Notes: generated by a model not told the origin, from the letters alone. A stretch of DNA of 64,000 bases from Bradyrhizobium sp. CB2312 (GCF_029714425.1 NZ_CP121668.1:6035501-6099500), one strand, 5' to 3'; positions 1-8,321 are shown, counted from the stretch's first letter. Numbers and translations: made by a program.

Positions 1-276
1 CGCGCGGTAAGGGGCCAACAAATCGAGGAAACCAAACGGCAGCGCCATTGCGGTGATGCCGACAAGGCTGGCCTCCCGGTTCTGATAGAGGTGCGCCGTC
101 AATTGCAGCACCGCCTCCCGGATCGGCGCGGGTGTGGTGTCCGCGTCCGGATCGCCGGCGGTGTAGGCCGAAACCCACGCCTTTGCCGCCGCCAGCTTGT
201 CGGTAAGCAGCGCGTCGTCAGCGTCCAGGGTGACGTTCAGGTGGGCCTTGGCTTGGTCCAGGGTGATGCCGGGCAT
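1..276 (-). CDS. Phage head-tail connector, gp6-like (partial)
   Basis: An ATG at 276 opens a frame that runs off the left window edge after 92 residues, so the C-terminus is missing. The product starts MPGITLDQAKAHLNVTLDAD and contains LTDKLAAAKAWV and AVLQLTAHLYQNRE. This is the helix pattern of small gp6-like connector proteins, which form the ring between portal and tail in HK97-type phages. A GGAG sits about 12 nt upstream. It is the last visible gene of the prophage late operon, 17 bp downstream of a HTH-like gene. The family call rests on pattern and context. Confidence 0.72.
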   Translation of the reverse strand, partial: MPGITLDQAKAHLNVTLDADDALLTDKLAAAKAWVSAYTAGDPDADTTPAPIREAVLQLTAHLYQNREASLVGITAMALPFGFLDLLAPYRA

Positions 277-293
277 AGTTGAAAAAACTCCAA

Positions 294-728
294 TTAGACG
301 CTCTCTTGCGTGACCCGGGGGCACCGGTCGCGGACGATTTCTTGGGACTTTTGACCCACCCCCGGGGTAGTAGCGGCGTTGCGGTGGGCTTCGTCGCGCT
401 GTGCGGCCAAGTGCTGATCGAGGCCATGGCGAAGCTCAGCCATCTGCTCTTCCATCTGGCGAACGAACGAGCGCACCGAGCGTGTCATCTGCCGATGTGC
501 CGCGTGCATATCGCGCTGCCAGTCACTGAGCGTCGGCAACTCATGGGCAAGCGACGGTGCGAGCGCCGGCTTGGGCCTGCGACCTTGCTTGCCTACTGGC
601 GTCGTCAAAGCCTCTTCAGCGGACCAGCCCAGATTAAGCCGCTTTGTGATTGTGTCGGAGCTGATGCCGGTGAGCTTTGCCCACTCGCATACAGGGCGAG
701 ACATACCGTTGAATTCGATCAGGCGCAT
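294..728 (-). CDS. Phage protein with HTH-like N-terminus
   Basis: This 144-residue product starts MRLIEFNGMSRPVCEWAKLT. Residues 9-45 (SRPVCEWAKLTGISSDTITK followed by RLNLGWSAEEALTTPV) resemble the small DNA-binding modules often found next to phage HNH nucleases. The rest is charged and helical (QMEEQMAELRHGLDQHLAAQ) and may form a coiled coil. It begins 4 bp after the HNH gene stop, so the two are probably co-transcribed and may act together in packaging or gene control. No specific function can be assigned. Confidence 0.6.
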   Translation of the reverse strand: MRLIEFNGMSRPVCEWAKLTGISSDTITKRLNLGWSAEEALTTPVGKQGRRPKPALAPSLAHELPTLSDWQRDMHAAHRQMTRSVRSFVRQMEEQMAELRHGLDQHLAAQRDEAHRNAATTPGVGQKSQEIVRDRCPRVTQESV

Positions 729-732
729 GGGT

Positions 733-1062
733 CTACTTGGACCTTTCGAGACGTTGTTTGGTGCTGTTGTGATGATGGGTGCAGAGCGGCTGCCAATTGC
801 CCTTGTCCCAGAACAAGGCGCGGTCGCCTCGGTGCGGCTTGATGTGATCGACCACGACGGCAGGCTTGCCGCACATGGCGCAATCAGGGTGCTTGTCTAG
901 AAAGGCGCGGCGGGCCTTTGACCACTTGCTGTCATAGCCGCGATCGTTGGCGTTGGGTCGGCGCCTGTCGGCTTCCCTGCGGCGCTGGTTTTGGCACACA
1001 CAGCGAGCGTCGCCGGCAACGATGCGCCCGCATGCGCACACTCGACCACATTTGTAGGGCAT
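733..1062 (-). CDS. HNH endonuclease (phage)
   Basis: A 109-residue protein with the HNH signature. CAMCGKP gives one Cys pair near residue 70, VVDHIKPH carries the first catalytic His, and NWQPLCTHHHNSTK carries the Asn and the terminal His-His-Asn. The N-terminus has extra cysteines (CGRVCACGRI, then CVC) that look like a second metal knuckle. Small HNH proteins of this type commonly sit beside terminase, portal or capsid genes and assist genome packaging. The gene overlaps the upstream tail-chaperone-like gene at 1062. Confidence 0.87.
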   Translation of the reverse strand: MPYKCGRVCACGRIVAGDARCVCQNQRRREADRRRPNANDRGYDSKWSKARRAFLDKHPDCAMCGKPAVVVDHIKPHRGDRALFWDKGNWQPLCTHHHNSTKQRLERSK

Positions 1063-1592
1063 CAGCGCGGCCTCACATGGTTGGTGAGATCGCCGATGGC
1101 GTTGAGGTCGGCCTTGGAGGGCGGTTCGGTGCCGGCCTGATCGTCCTTGCCGCTGCCGAAGACCGCCTTGAGCATGTCGAGGCGGCCGGCGTGAGCGTTC
1201 ATGATTTCAGCGGGCGTTGCATTCCAGGTGTCCGCGGCGGTCCAGCCGAGCCAGCCCGTTCCGATCTGATAAAGCTTGGTGAAGTATTCATCGAACGCCA
1301 TCGGCTTGCCGGACGACTTCTCGCCGGAAGTGTCTGCACCGCTTAAGATCAGGACGAATTTGAGAAGCTGTTTACGCGCGCCCAGGATGGTGCCGATCGA
1401 CGCAACCGGCATCGCATCGCTGGTCGCCGCAATCAGGTCCATGATGGCGGTGAAGCTGCCGTCATCAATGGCTTGGTATAGCTCCGCAAAGCCATACTTC
1501 TGATGAAGGTGAAATGCGGCCCGCAGCGAAGGCTTCAAGTCGAATGACTTGTCGCCAACCTGGAGAGCAAAAGTATTCGCTGCGAGCCGCAT
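1062..1592 (-). CDS. Phage protein, possible tail assembly chaperone
   Basis: A 176-residue product beginning MRLAANTFALQVGDKSFDLK. The segment FTKLYQIGTGWLGWTAADTW followed by NATPAEIMNAHAGRL resembles the W-x-P-x-E-(L/I)-x-x-A pattern of small tail-chaperone proteins. The N-terminal half (SLRAAFHLHQKYGFAELYQA) resembles proteins that follow a tail-tube gene. It lies directly downstream of the capsid gene (6 bp gap) and ends inside the HNH start. The role is inferred from pattern; a plain phage hypothetical is the safe fallback. Confidence 0.5.
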   Translation of the reverse strand: MRLAANTFALQVGDKSFDLKPSLRAAFHLHQKYGFAELYQAIDDGSFTAIMDLIAATSDAMPVASIGTILGARKQLLKFVLILSGADTSGEKSSGKPMAFDEYFTKLYQIGTGWLGWTAADTWNATPAEIMNAHAGRLDMLKAVFGSGKDDQAGTEPPSKADLNAIGDLTNHVRPR

Positions 1593-1597
1593 GTTCG

Positions 1598-2755
1598 TTA
1601 TGCCGTTGCCTTGAGGACGACGACGGCTTCCGGCAGAATCGGCTTGCCACCGACGCGGCGCCGGGCGCGCAGCTTCACGATGCCGTTGTCGGCACCGGTG
1701 AAGTCGTCGCGCATCACAGCGACGCCGACCCGATCGACGATCTGGTATGCGCTGGCGTAGTCACCGAAGACGACCGGATAGGTCTCGGCGCCCGGCGAAG
1801 CGGTGCTCAGGATGCCGTCCATGTCGGGCGCTTCGAAGATCGGGCGGCCCAAGAGCGTGGCGGGCGTGCCGTTGGCGAGGCTGTCGGACCACATGCTGCG
1901 GCGGAGTGGCGAAACGTCGGCGAGCTGGCGAATGAAGCCCATGGTGGAGCGCTTCATCATCCATGCGCCGACGTTCGCGTATTCGCCCGGCAGCGCGTAG
2001 AACAGATTGATCAGCTTTTCCAGGAAGTCGGAACCGTCCTGGTCGGCGACGATTTGGGTGTAATCGGCCGGCGTATGCAGCAAACCAGTGGGCTTGCCGT
2101 TGCCGTCGCCGACAACGAAAGCGCTTGCTTCCGCCTTGCCGAATTTCTTGGTGATCCAGCGCTGCAACAGACTGGCGAGATCGACGGCGCTATCCTCCAG
2201 GAGCTGCACCGACACCGGAAGCGTCGCTGCATACTCAAAGGTCTTGATGTTCGCCTGATCGAAAGCGGGTTCAGCCGACGGACGTGGACCGGTTTCCGTG
2301 ACCCAGCCGCCATCGGTGCCGGAGGTCAAAATCGGAATGTAGGTCTCGGTGGTGCCAATCGACATGACATTGGCGAGCGAGCGCAGGGGCGAGAACTGGG
2401 TCAAGCCCTCGATGACGCGGGTTGAATAGTCGGGTGCGACCACGAAGCCGCCGGCCGTGGTGGTGCCGAGGTTCAGCGTCTTCTTTTCGACGTCGTCGAG
2501 CGACTGCAAGCCGCCGCGGAGGAAGCTGTTCAGTGCCTTCGTTTCGACCTGGGGCTCATTGTCGTTCGCCGCCGACTTATTGCCGGGCCGATTGATCTTG
2601 GCCTCGATTCGGTCCAGCCGCTCAGTGAGCCTGTTGTCATTGGCCGCCTTCGTTTCGAGGGTCGTCCTCAGGTCCGCCAACTGCTTGGCGACGTCGGCAA
2701 TCGGATCGTCCGCGTCACCGGTATCTTTGAATTCGAGTGCATGCGCAGTCTTCAT
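1598..2755 (-). CDS. Phage major capsid protein, HK97 family
   Basis: A 385-residue protein with the HK97 layout. Residues about 15-75 form a charged coiled-coil scaffold (delta) domain rich in ADLRTTLETKAAN and LTERLDRIEAKIN. The shell domain follows, with TTAGGFVVAPDYSTRVIEGL, the P-loop region GGWVTETGPRPSAEPAFDQ, VGDGNGKPTGLL and the C-terminal GVAVMRDDFTGADN. The protease encoded immediately upstream would remove the delta domain during prohead maturation. AGGAG lies 10 nt before the ATG. Length matches the usual 380-420 residues, so the gene looks intact. Confidence 0.93.
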   Translation of the reverse strand: MKTAHALEFKDTGDADDPIADVAKQLADLRTTLETKAANDNRLTERLDRIEAKINRPGNKSAANDNEPQVETKALNSFLRGGLQSLDDVEKKTLNLGTTTAGGFVVAPDYSTRVIEGLTQFSPLRSLANVMSIGTTETYIPILTSGTDGGWVTETGPRPSAEPAFDQANIKTFEYAATLPVSVQLLEDSAVDLASLLQRWITKKFGKAEASAFVVGDGNGKPTGLLHTPADYTQIVADQDGSDFLEKLINLFYALPGEYANVGAWMMKRSTMGFIRQLADVSPLRRSMWSDSLANGTPATLLGRPIFEAPDMDGILSTASPGAETYPVVFGDYASAYQIVDRVGVAVMRDDFTGADNGIVKLRARRRVGGKPILPEAVVVLKATA

Positions 2756-2770
2756 TTGGTCGTCTAGCTC

Positions 2771-3277
2771 CTAGGATTTAAGCGATGCCGTGAATCGCTT
2801 GATGAGGTCGGCCACGGCACGCGCCGCGTCGTCGGATTTCGTGCCGGTAATCCGGGCGCGAGAATGGGCGGGGTCGCGGACCAAGCTGATTTCAGCGAGG
2901 TCGAGCGCGTCGATAATGCGTCCCCGGGCTTGCTTGCGTGAGGCCTTGGTCCGGAAGCCGATCGAAAGGCCGGTGACCAAGCCGGTCTTGAGCATCGCGC
3001 GAATGGAACGCGCGCGCGGCTGGTCGAGGTGAAGCTGGCCCTTAACGGTGAGGCCCTCGTCAGTTTCCTTCACTTCGTTCCAGGTGCCGACTAGGTCGTC
3101 AGGCCGGTGCTGATACAGAATGGGCAGGTCGGGCAAGATCGTCCCAAAAGCGCCCTTCGTGATCAGATCGCCGTAGCTGTCGGGGCCGGCGTTGAACGGC
3201 CAAGCGATGCCGGTGATCTCACCTTCATCGTTAACGCTGAGCGTTGCTTTGACTTCAAGGCGGTCCATTGCGCTCAC
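2771..3277 (-). CDS. HK97-family prohead protease (peptidase S78)
   Basis: A 168-residue serine protease of family S78 that processes the capsid during head maturation. The N-terminal signature GIAWPFNAGPDSYGDLITKG is present. His57 in YQHRP and Ser105 in TGLSIGF are the expected catalytic residues. The C-terminal LAEISLVRDPAHSRARI is the conserved family strand. The GTG at 3277 overlaps the upstream stop (GTGA); an internal ATG three codons later is an alternative start. Protease directly before capsid is the normal gene order. Confidence 0.92.
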   Translation of the reverse strand: MSAMDRLEVKATLSVNDEGEITGIAWPFNAGPDSYGDLITKGAFGTILPDLPILYQHRPDDLVGTWNEVKETDEGLTVKGQLHLDQPRARSIRAMLKTGLVTGLSIGFRTKASRKQARGRIIDALDLAEISLVRDPAHSRARITGTKSDDAARAVADLIKRFTASLKS

Positions 3278-3555
3278 GAGCGGTTTGCCTTGAAAGACAG
3301 TAATGGAGAGGTCGCGCCATCAAGACTGACCCGGATCAGGCAAGGGGGAAGTTCAAAGTTGCCTTCACCGCTTGCGGTAAAGGTCACGTAGTTGTCGCCG
3401 CTGCGATCAACGTCAATCCAGACCACGCCATTGTTTGGCGATTGCTGAAGCTTGGCGGTGCCTCCGCCGAACGTTCCCCATGCAGCAAATGAACCACGGC
3501 CTCCCGCCCAGAAGATCGGCGGTGTGGTGCCGTTGGCTGTGAGAGTAGCTTTCAT
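3274..3555 (-). CDS. Phage hypothetical protein, possible beta-rich structural protein
   Basis: A 93-residue product beginning MKATLTANGTTPPIFWAGGR. It is rich in Gly, Thr and alternating hydrophobics (GGTAKLQQSPNNGVVWIDVD, FELPPCLIRVSLDGATSP), as expected for a small all-beta structural or decoration protein. It overlaps its neighbours on both sides by 4 bp, so it belongs to the translationally coupled prophage operon. I do not recognise a named family. Confidence 0.6.
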   Translation of the reverse strand: MKATLTANGTTPPIFWAGGRGSFAAWGTFGGGTAKLQQSPNNGVVWIDVDRSGDNYVTFTASGEGNFELPPCLIRVSLDGATSPLLSFKANRS

Positions 3556-3881
3556 TTCCGTTGGTCCTCATGAGGGTTGCCGAGGAGCGTCCGCTCCAAA
3601 ATTCGAGCCGCGAGCTCGTAGGGTTCGATCAGGGGGCGGCCGTCCACGTAGGCCACGATCAGTTCATGGGCGCGCTTGGGCGTGGTGCCGCCGCCGATGA
3701 GCGCGAGCCGGATGGTCTCGGTTACGTCTGCCTGGGTGAAGTTGCTGCGCGAGAACAGCCGATTGGCGATCATGCCGATGCCGGAGCCGCACTTGGCTTC
3801 AAGCTCGCCGATCTGTGCCGGCGTGAGCCTGAACGAGTGCTCGCCGTCGCCGAAGAACGTGGTGTAAGAGGTCATGGTCAT
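3552..3881 (-). CDS. GTA-type tail assembly chaperone (gp10-like, PF11836 family)
   Basis: A 109-residue protein containing FFGDGEHSFRLTPAQIGELE, then KCGSGIGMIANRL, DVTETIRLALIGGG and PKRAHELIVAYVDGRPL. This is the pattern of the small gene-transfer-agent/tail chaperone family, where the Leu-x-Pro-x-Ile-x-Glu-Leu-Glu motif is characteristic. Such proteins bind the tape measure before tail polymerisation. The start (ATG 3881) overlaps the upstream stop by 4 bp. Its position between portal and protease is unusual, since this family normally sits after the tail-tube gene. Confidence 0.78.
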   Translation of the reverse strand: MTMTSYTTFFGDGEHSFRLTPAQIGELEAKCGSGIGMIANRLFSRSNFTQADVTETIRLALIGGGTTPKRAHELIVAYVDGRPLIEPYELAARILERTLLGNPHEDQRK

Positions 3882-4546
3882 TGTCCGAACGCGGTCTCAA
3901 TTGAGCCGGCGTTGTCGGCATAGACGCTGATGTCTTCCACGTCGGACCAGACTTCGACTGGGGTCGAGCCGACCATTACCTCGCCGTAGATCAGCGGGAT
4001 TGCATCGCCTTGCCGGCCGGAGTTGCCGATGTTGCCGCCGTTCACGCTGAGCGCATTCGAGGCCTGCGTTTCTTGGCCGGCGGGCTTGGTGAGCAGCGTT
4101 GATGCGCCAGACAGTGCGAGGCCAAGGCCGATCGCAGCGACGGTGCCGTAAGTGGTGCCGGATAGAATGCCAGAAGCCGCAAGCGGCGTCGCGAGAACGC
4201 CTCCGGACAGGAAGATGGCGCTGCCGACCAGGGCAGCACCGAGCACGACCTTCGTGGTGCCCTTCGCCGTCTGGCTCGTGGCAGCGCCCTTGGCGCGCGG
4301 AATGATGTGAAGATCAGCATGTCCGAGATTGAAGCCGTTGACCAATTCAAGATCGAGCTTCATTCCGTTGCGCCGGTCACCCCGGACGACTTCGTAATAG
4401 CCCTCCTGGAGCGCCTGAACGAATCGACCGGGGAAAGCGCAGTTGAGCGCGCGAAGCGCTTCACCGGCCGTGGCAACGTCAAAGCGATGGGATTTGCCGA
4501 AGTCTTTGCCGAGCTTGCCGTGTAGGTGAACCAAACGCATCGTCAT
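3878..4546 (-). CDS. Phage tail assembly protein I (lambda gpI-like)
   Basis: A 222-residue protein. The N-terminal half (LVHLHGKLGKDFGKSHRFDV, ATAGEALRALNCAFPGRF, LHIIPRAKG) is the ubiquitin-like domain of tail assembly protein I. A long hydrophobic Gly/Ala-rich stretch follows at about residues 95-160 (GAALVGSAIFLSGGVLATPL). The C-terminal IPLIYGEVMVGSTPV is the conserved family end. The protein helps assemble the tail tip. It overlaps the portal stop by 4 bp, an odd neighbour because this gene usually lies far downstream with tip genes. Confidence 0.85.
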   Translation of the reverse strand: MTMRLVHLHGKLGKDFGKSHRFDVATAGEALRALNCAFPGRFVQALQEGYYEVVRGDRRNGMKLDLELVNGFNLGHADLHIIPRAKGAATSQTAKGTTKVVLGAALVGSAIFLSGGVLATPLAASGILSGTTYGTVAAIGLGLALSGASTLLTKPAGQETQASNALSVNGGNIGNSGRQGDAIPLIYGEVMVGSTPVEVWSDVEDISVYADNAGSIETAFGQ

Positions 4547-5796
4547 GCGGCTTCCTCCTGATTGTCATTGGCGCCGCCGGAATTGAGCGCGCCACCGGCA
4601 TGTGCGGATGATGTGTTGAAGTTCTCGAATACGTCGCCACCCTCATAGGCCGGCAATCCGAAACCGATCTGTCGGGCTTCGTTCGGATTGAGGATGCGCG
4701 CGGAGACGGTTGCGCTCAGAGCCTGGGCGCGCGCGAGCAGATCGGCGCGGGCGAAGCCGTCGATGTTGAATTCGATGGCATACTGGTCGCGCTCTTCGGG
4801 CGTCAGGAGCTTCAACTCAAGCTCTTGCTCAAAGGACTTCAGCCGGGGCAACAGAGCTTGCGAGAGGAATTCTTGGCCGATCGATTCAATGCTGCGAGGT
4901 TGAGCGCGATCGACCTGCATCAGCATGTGCAGCGGGACACGATACAATCGCGCGATCTCAGCGACCGCATAGGTCCGCATTTCGAGGAATTGGCTATCGA
5001 CGCTGTTGAAAGTCAGCGGCTGCCAAGCTGCATCGGTGGGCAGCACTGCGGTGCCGCCGGCCTTGTCGCCGCCCTGCGATGCCTGCCATGCGGCCTTTGC
5101 GTTCGTCAGGGTCGCTTCCGTTACCGTGCCCTTGAGACTCAGCACACCGGACGGGCGCGCGGCGTTACCGAAGAGGCGCGAAGCGTGGCGCTCCAGGACC
5201 AGGGCAAGCGCGATGGCGTTGCGGCCTTCGCCGACGAGGCCCTTACGAGCATCGTATGCCGGCGTCGGAATATGGATCAGGTCCGCGCCGTCGATCTCGC
5301 GACCGTTGAGCTTGTAAGCAGGCTCCAGGTCACTGGTATCAACCGCCACGGATTGGGTTTGCGGATCCAGTCGGATCAGTTCTGCGGGCTTGCCACCATC
5401 AACGCGATTGATCAGCGCGAAGCTGCCGTGCGGCTGCAACAACGCGTCGGCCATCAGCTGGGTGCGAAACAGCGCTGCCGGCGCCCAGCTATTCGGCGCA
5501 TCATGCAGGAGCTTATAGAGCGGGTGGTCGGTGGCCTTCTCTTTGCCGCCGTCCGGAAGCTTCTTGTAAACGTGAAGGGGGAGCGAGCCGGCCGCCTCGG
5601 AGATCGAGCGGACTGCGCACGCGACAGGCGCGCAAGTCATGGCGCTGTGCGGGGTCACAACCACGCCGGCCAGGGTCGGAGTCGCGCCGAACAGATCGAA
5701 ATAATAGCCGCTGCCGTCAGCGAGGCTGGGCGCGACTTTAATCTCGATACCGAGAAGCGATTTGAGGCGGGAAGCGATAGACAAAAGGACACACAA
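4543..5796 (-). CDS. Phage portal protein, HK97 family
   Basis: A protein of about 417 residues that forms the dodecameric portal through which DNA is packaged. It shows the family landmarks ACAVRSISEAAGSLPLHVYK, DHPLYKLLHDAPN, GSFALINRVDGGKPAELIRL, the clip/wing LIHIPTPAYDARKGLVGEGR and the C-terminal AEIARLYRVPLHMLMQVDRA. No ATG starts the frame: TTG at 5796 or TTG at 5784 (giving MSIASRLK) are the candidates, and neither has a convincing ribosome binding site. No terminase is seen upstream; the next feature is tRNA-Gln. Confidence 0.92.
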   Translation of the reverse strand: MCVLLSIASRLKSLLGIEIKVAPSLADGSGYYFDLFGATPTLAGVVVTPHSAMTCAPVACAVRSISEAAGSLPLHVYKKLPDGGKEKATDHPLYKLLHDAPNSWAPAALFRTQLMADALLQPHGSFALINRVDGGKPAELIRLDPQTQSVAVDTSDLEPAYKLNGREIDGADLIHIPTPAYDARKGLVGEGRNAIALALVLERHASRLFGNAARPSGVLSLKGTVTEATLTNAKAAWQASQGGDKAGGTAVLPTDAAWQPLTFNSVDSQFLEMRTYAVAEIARLYRVPLHMLMQVDRAQPRSIESIGQEFLSQALLPRLKSFEQELELKLLTPEERDQYAIEFNIDGFARADLLARAQALSATVSARILNPNEARQIGFGLPAYEGGDVFENFNTSSAHAGGALNSGGANDNQEEAA

Positions 5797-6017
5797 CAGA
5801 GGCTGGCCCGCTGGTTAGGCGAGCAGTGGAAGGGCTTCTCTGTTTGTGCATTTGTTTCGAGGCGAGCCTCGATAACGCAACTATATTACGCATTACAATT
5901 GCGGCGAAAATGAGTCGCGGTTACAGGCAATGGTAGCGAAAAGCGGTTACGAGAGGCACCGTTTTCGAACCACCTAACCGCGCTTAAGTAGCTGATATTG
6001 TTATGAAAACACCGATA

Positions 6018-6091
6018 TGGCTGGGGAACCTGGATTCGAACCAAGACAAACAGAGTCAGAGTCTGTTGTGCTACCGTTACACCATTCCCCA
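6018..6091 (-). tRNA. tRNA-Gln (anticodon CTG)
   Basis: A complete 74-nt cloverleaf on the minus strand including an encoded CCA. The acceptor stem TGGGGAA pairs with TTCCCCA. The D arm is GTGTAACGGTAGCAC. The anticodon stem ACAGA/TCTGT encloses loop CTCTGAC with anticodon CTG at its centre, reading glutamine codon CAG. The T arm CTTGG-TTCGAAT-CCAGG is followed by G73 and CCA. Its 3' end faces the prophage block, so it is the natural candidate attachment site for that element. Confidence 0.95.
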
Positions 6092-6260
6092 ACGGAATAG
6101 TCGAACAAATTCAATGTCTTACTGATTTGTCCGACTGTGGCCGGAAGCGCGTTTGGCGCAAATCACGGCTCAGGCGTGGCAGCGTTCTAACCGCTCGCCT
6201 CTGGACTGGCAAGCGCTACGGTGCACGGGTCTGTTGACCTTCGGGAGGACCGGAAACGCC

Positions 6261-6464
6261 CTAGTCCGGCGCGAGGGTGGCGAGGCCGGCCTCGATGATC
6301 GTGATCTCCTCGCTGACCTGCGCGATGGCCTGCTTCGGATCGACGCCGGTGACCGAGACCAGCTGCCGCAGGAGATCCTGCCGGTGCGCCAGGATGTCGT
6401 GAAGCGCATCGCGGTCGTTCAGCCGCACATAGCCTTCGACGATCAATTCAAGGGAACGGGACAT
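6261..6464 (-). CDS. Small hypothetical protein, 67 aa
   Basis: The product begins MSRSLELIVEGYVRLNDRDA and contains LHDILAHRQDLLRQL and EEITIIEAGLATLAPD. It is acidic, helical and soluble, with no membrane segment. A GAGAG lies about 7 nt before the ATG, and the reading frame shows high third-position GC like its neighbours, so I take it as a real gene. It lies alone between tRNA-Gln and a repeat cluster. No family recognised. Confidence 0.6.
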   Translation of the reverse strand: MSRSLELIVEGYVRLNDRDALHDILAHRQDLLRQLVSVTGVDPKQAIAQVSEEITIIEAGLATLAPD

Positions 6465-6610
6465 CGTACTCTCAAGACGCGGGTTACTGTTTAGGCCCTG
6501 AAAATATAGCGATCGCCGCCTTCGATGTGAGCGCGATGTCGCGTCAACCTTGACCGGTAAGGCTAACGGCCCGGGCGCGAAACGGCGGCGCGCCCGGATG
6601 GAGGCCTAAA

Positions 6611-6655
6611 GCATGATCCGGAAAAGTGCGCAGCGGTTTTCCGAAAAGATCATGC
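6611..6655. repeat. Palindromic dispersed repeat (GCATGATC ends)
   Basis: The outer arms GCATGATC and GATCATGC are exact reverse complements. Inner arms CGGAAAA and TTTTCCG also pair, with a 4-nt AAAA bulge on one side and an 11-nt loop. The element lies just downstream (minus strand) of the 106-aa gene and next to a second palindrome. It looks like a REP-type extragenic palindrome; genome-wide copy number cannot be judged here. Confidence 0.65.
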
Positions 6656-6667
6656 GCAAACAACAAG

Positions 6668-6710
6668 CTAAAGCGCGATGACGATTCATCCTGATCTCAT
6701 CGCGCTTTAG
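6668..6710. repeat. 43-bp palindromic repeat, copy 1
   Basis: Perfect 14-bp inverted arms (CTAAAGCGCGATGA and TCATCGCGCTTTAG) enclose a 15-nt loop. A near-identical 43-bp copy occurs at 41889-41931. In both places the end of the element provides the TAA stop codon of the adjoining minus-strand gene, here the 106-aa gene ending at 6707. It could work as a transcript-end hairpin. Confidence 0.85.
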
Positions 6711-7027
6711 TTCGGGCGTCCGATGTTGACGACGATCTCGCCCCTGCCGTGCGCGATCATGACCTGGCCGTATTCGTCCTGCGGCGGGCTTTCCTCGTAG
6801 CGCAGCGGGATCGTGGTGATCCCCTCCAGCGCTTCGCCGCTCGGCTGCTGCGCGCTCACGTCGAGGATCAGGATCTTCGGATTGATGCCCTGCGGCGAGC
6901 GCTTGGTGAGGCGGGCCTGCCAGCCGTTGGTCGGCACCCTGACGTCGCCGACCATGACCAGCTTGGGCGGTGCACCCGGCGCACGGTCGATCCAGGCCTT
7001 GAAGGTGTTTCTCAGCAGGACAGTCAT
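6707..7027 (-). CDS. Conserved-looking hypothetical protein, 106 aa
   Basis: The product begins MTVLLRNTFKAWIDRAPGAP and includes DVRVPTNGWQARLTKRSPQG, INPKILILDVSAQQPSG and GQVMIAHGRGEIVVNIGRPN. It is predicted soluble and beta-rich, with no signal peptide. The start is firm: AGGAGGG lies 7 nt upstream of the ATG. The TAA stop is contributed by the palindromic repeat at 6668-6710. Function unknown; it is separated by 265 bp from the catabolic operon to its right, in which I see no gene. Confidence 0.7.
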   Translation of the reverse strand: MTVLLRNTFKAWIDRAPGAPPKLVMVGDVRVPTNGWQARLTKRSPQGINPKILILDVSAQQPSGEALEGITTIPLRYEESPPQDEYGQVMIAHGRGEIVVNIGRPN

Positions 7028-7292
7028 GACGCGTCCCTCCTATGCCAAGTTGCGCGATCCTTCGGTCACGGGCGCAACATAGGCGGGCGAGGCGAAGCGG
7101 AACGTGAACGGCCCGTGAATTGAATATGACCTCCTGACACCGCGAGGTGGGGCCGCCTGCCGACCGTGCTCGCCTCTCTCCGCGGCACATCCGACCGGCG
7201 GATCGCGGCTCGCCGCTCCCGAACAGGATCAATTCCCGCTGGAATCACGTTGAAGGGATTGGGATTTCCGCCCCGCCCGATCTCCCTCGTCC

Positions 7293-8264
7293 CTAGTCCA
7301 TCTTGATGTTCGCGGCCTCGATCACCTTCTTCCAGCGCTCGGTCTCGGCGGCGATGTAGGCCTTGAAGGGCCCGGAATCCACCGCGACCGCGGTCGCGCC
7401 GAGCTCGGCCATCTTCTGCACCGTCTCCGGCTGCTGCATGAAGGCGCGGATCTCGGCGGAGAGCTTTTCGACGATCGGCTTCGGCGTGCCGGCGGGGACG
7501 AAGAAGCCATGCCAGGCGACGGCCTCGAAGCCGGGCAGGAATTCGGCGACCGTCGGCACTTGCGGATCGAAATCGGCGCGCTTGGGCGTTGCGGTCGCAA
7601 GCATCGCGAGCTGGCCGGTCTTCACCTGCGGCAGCAGCAGCGGCACATTGTCGAAGGCAAGATCGATCTGACCACTGAGCACGTCCGTCAACATCTGGCT
7701 CGAGCCCTTGTAGGGCACGTGCACCATCTTGGTGCCGGTCATCTGCTGGAACAGCTCGGCGGCGAGATGCTGCGAGGTGCCGACGCCCGCCGATCCGAAA
7801 GAAACCTTGTCCGGGTTCGCCTTGAGGTAGGCAATCAGCTCCGGCACGGTGCGCGCCTTGATCTTGTTGGGATTGACCACGAGGACGTTGGGCACGACGC
7901 TGATCTGCGCGACCGGCGTCAGATCCTTGTCCGGCTGGTAGCTCAGCTTCGGCCCGTAGAGCGACGGATTGATCGCGAGCGCGGAGGTGCTCGCAAGGCC
8001 GAGCGTGATGCCGTCGGGCGCCGATTTCGCCAGCCGCGTCACGCCGAGGATCGAGCCGGCGCCGCCGACATTCTCGACCACGAACGGCTTGCCGAGCTTC
8101 ACCTGCAGATGGTTGGACACCATGCGCGCGAAGATGTCGGCGGTGCCGCCCGCGGCGAAGGGGACGATCACCGTCACCTGCTTGGACGGATAGCCGTCCT
8201 GCGCCTTCACCGGGGACACCGCCAGCAGCACTGCCGACACAAGACCAAGCCACATCGATCGCAT
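7293..8264 (-). CDS. Tripartite tricarboxylate transporter-type substrate-binding protein (TctC/Bug family)
   Basis: A periplasmic solute receptor of about 323 residues. I chose ATG 8264 over GTG 8285 because AGAGGAA lies 6 nt upstream of it. A signal peptide (MRSMWLGLVSAVLLAVSPVK, then AQ) precedes the Bug-family start YPSKQVTVIVPFAAGGTADI. Further family motifs are GAGSILGVTRLAKSAPDG, GSAGVGTSQHLAAELFQ and VPYKGSSQMLTDVLSGQIDL. These receptors bind small carboxylates. No TctA/TctB membrane partner is nearby, which is common for this expanded family. It is last in the sugar-acid operon, suggesting the ligand is that pathway's substrate. Confidence 0.9.
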   Translation of the reverse strand: MRSMWLGLVSAVLLAVSPVKAQDGYPSKQVTVIVPFAAGGTADIFARMVSNHLQVKLGKPFVVENVGGAGSILGVTRLAKSAPDGITLGLASTSALAINPSLYGPKLSYQPDKDLTPVAQISVVPNVLVVNPNKIKARTVPELIAYLKANPDKVSFGSAGVGTSQHLAAELFQQMTGTKMVHVPYKGSSQMLTDVLSGQIDLAFDNVPLLLPQVKTGQLAMLATATPKRADFDPQVPTVAEFLPGFEAVAWHGFFVPAGTPKPIVEKLSAEIRAFMQQPETVQKMAELGATAVAVDSGPFKAYIAAETERWKKVIEAANIKMD

Positions 8265-8321
8265 CGAAGTTTCCTCTACTCTCACTGTGTTGTTGATTGG
8301 GTGTTGCGAGCCGCGAGCGTG

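Noticed and set aside
5886..6092. A 68-codon ORF across tRNA-Gln.
   Set aside because: It only exists because the tRNA gene is open in that frame; the cloverleaf explains the sequence.
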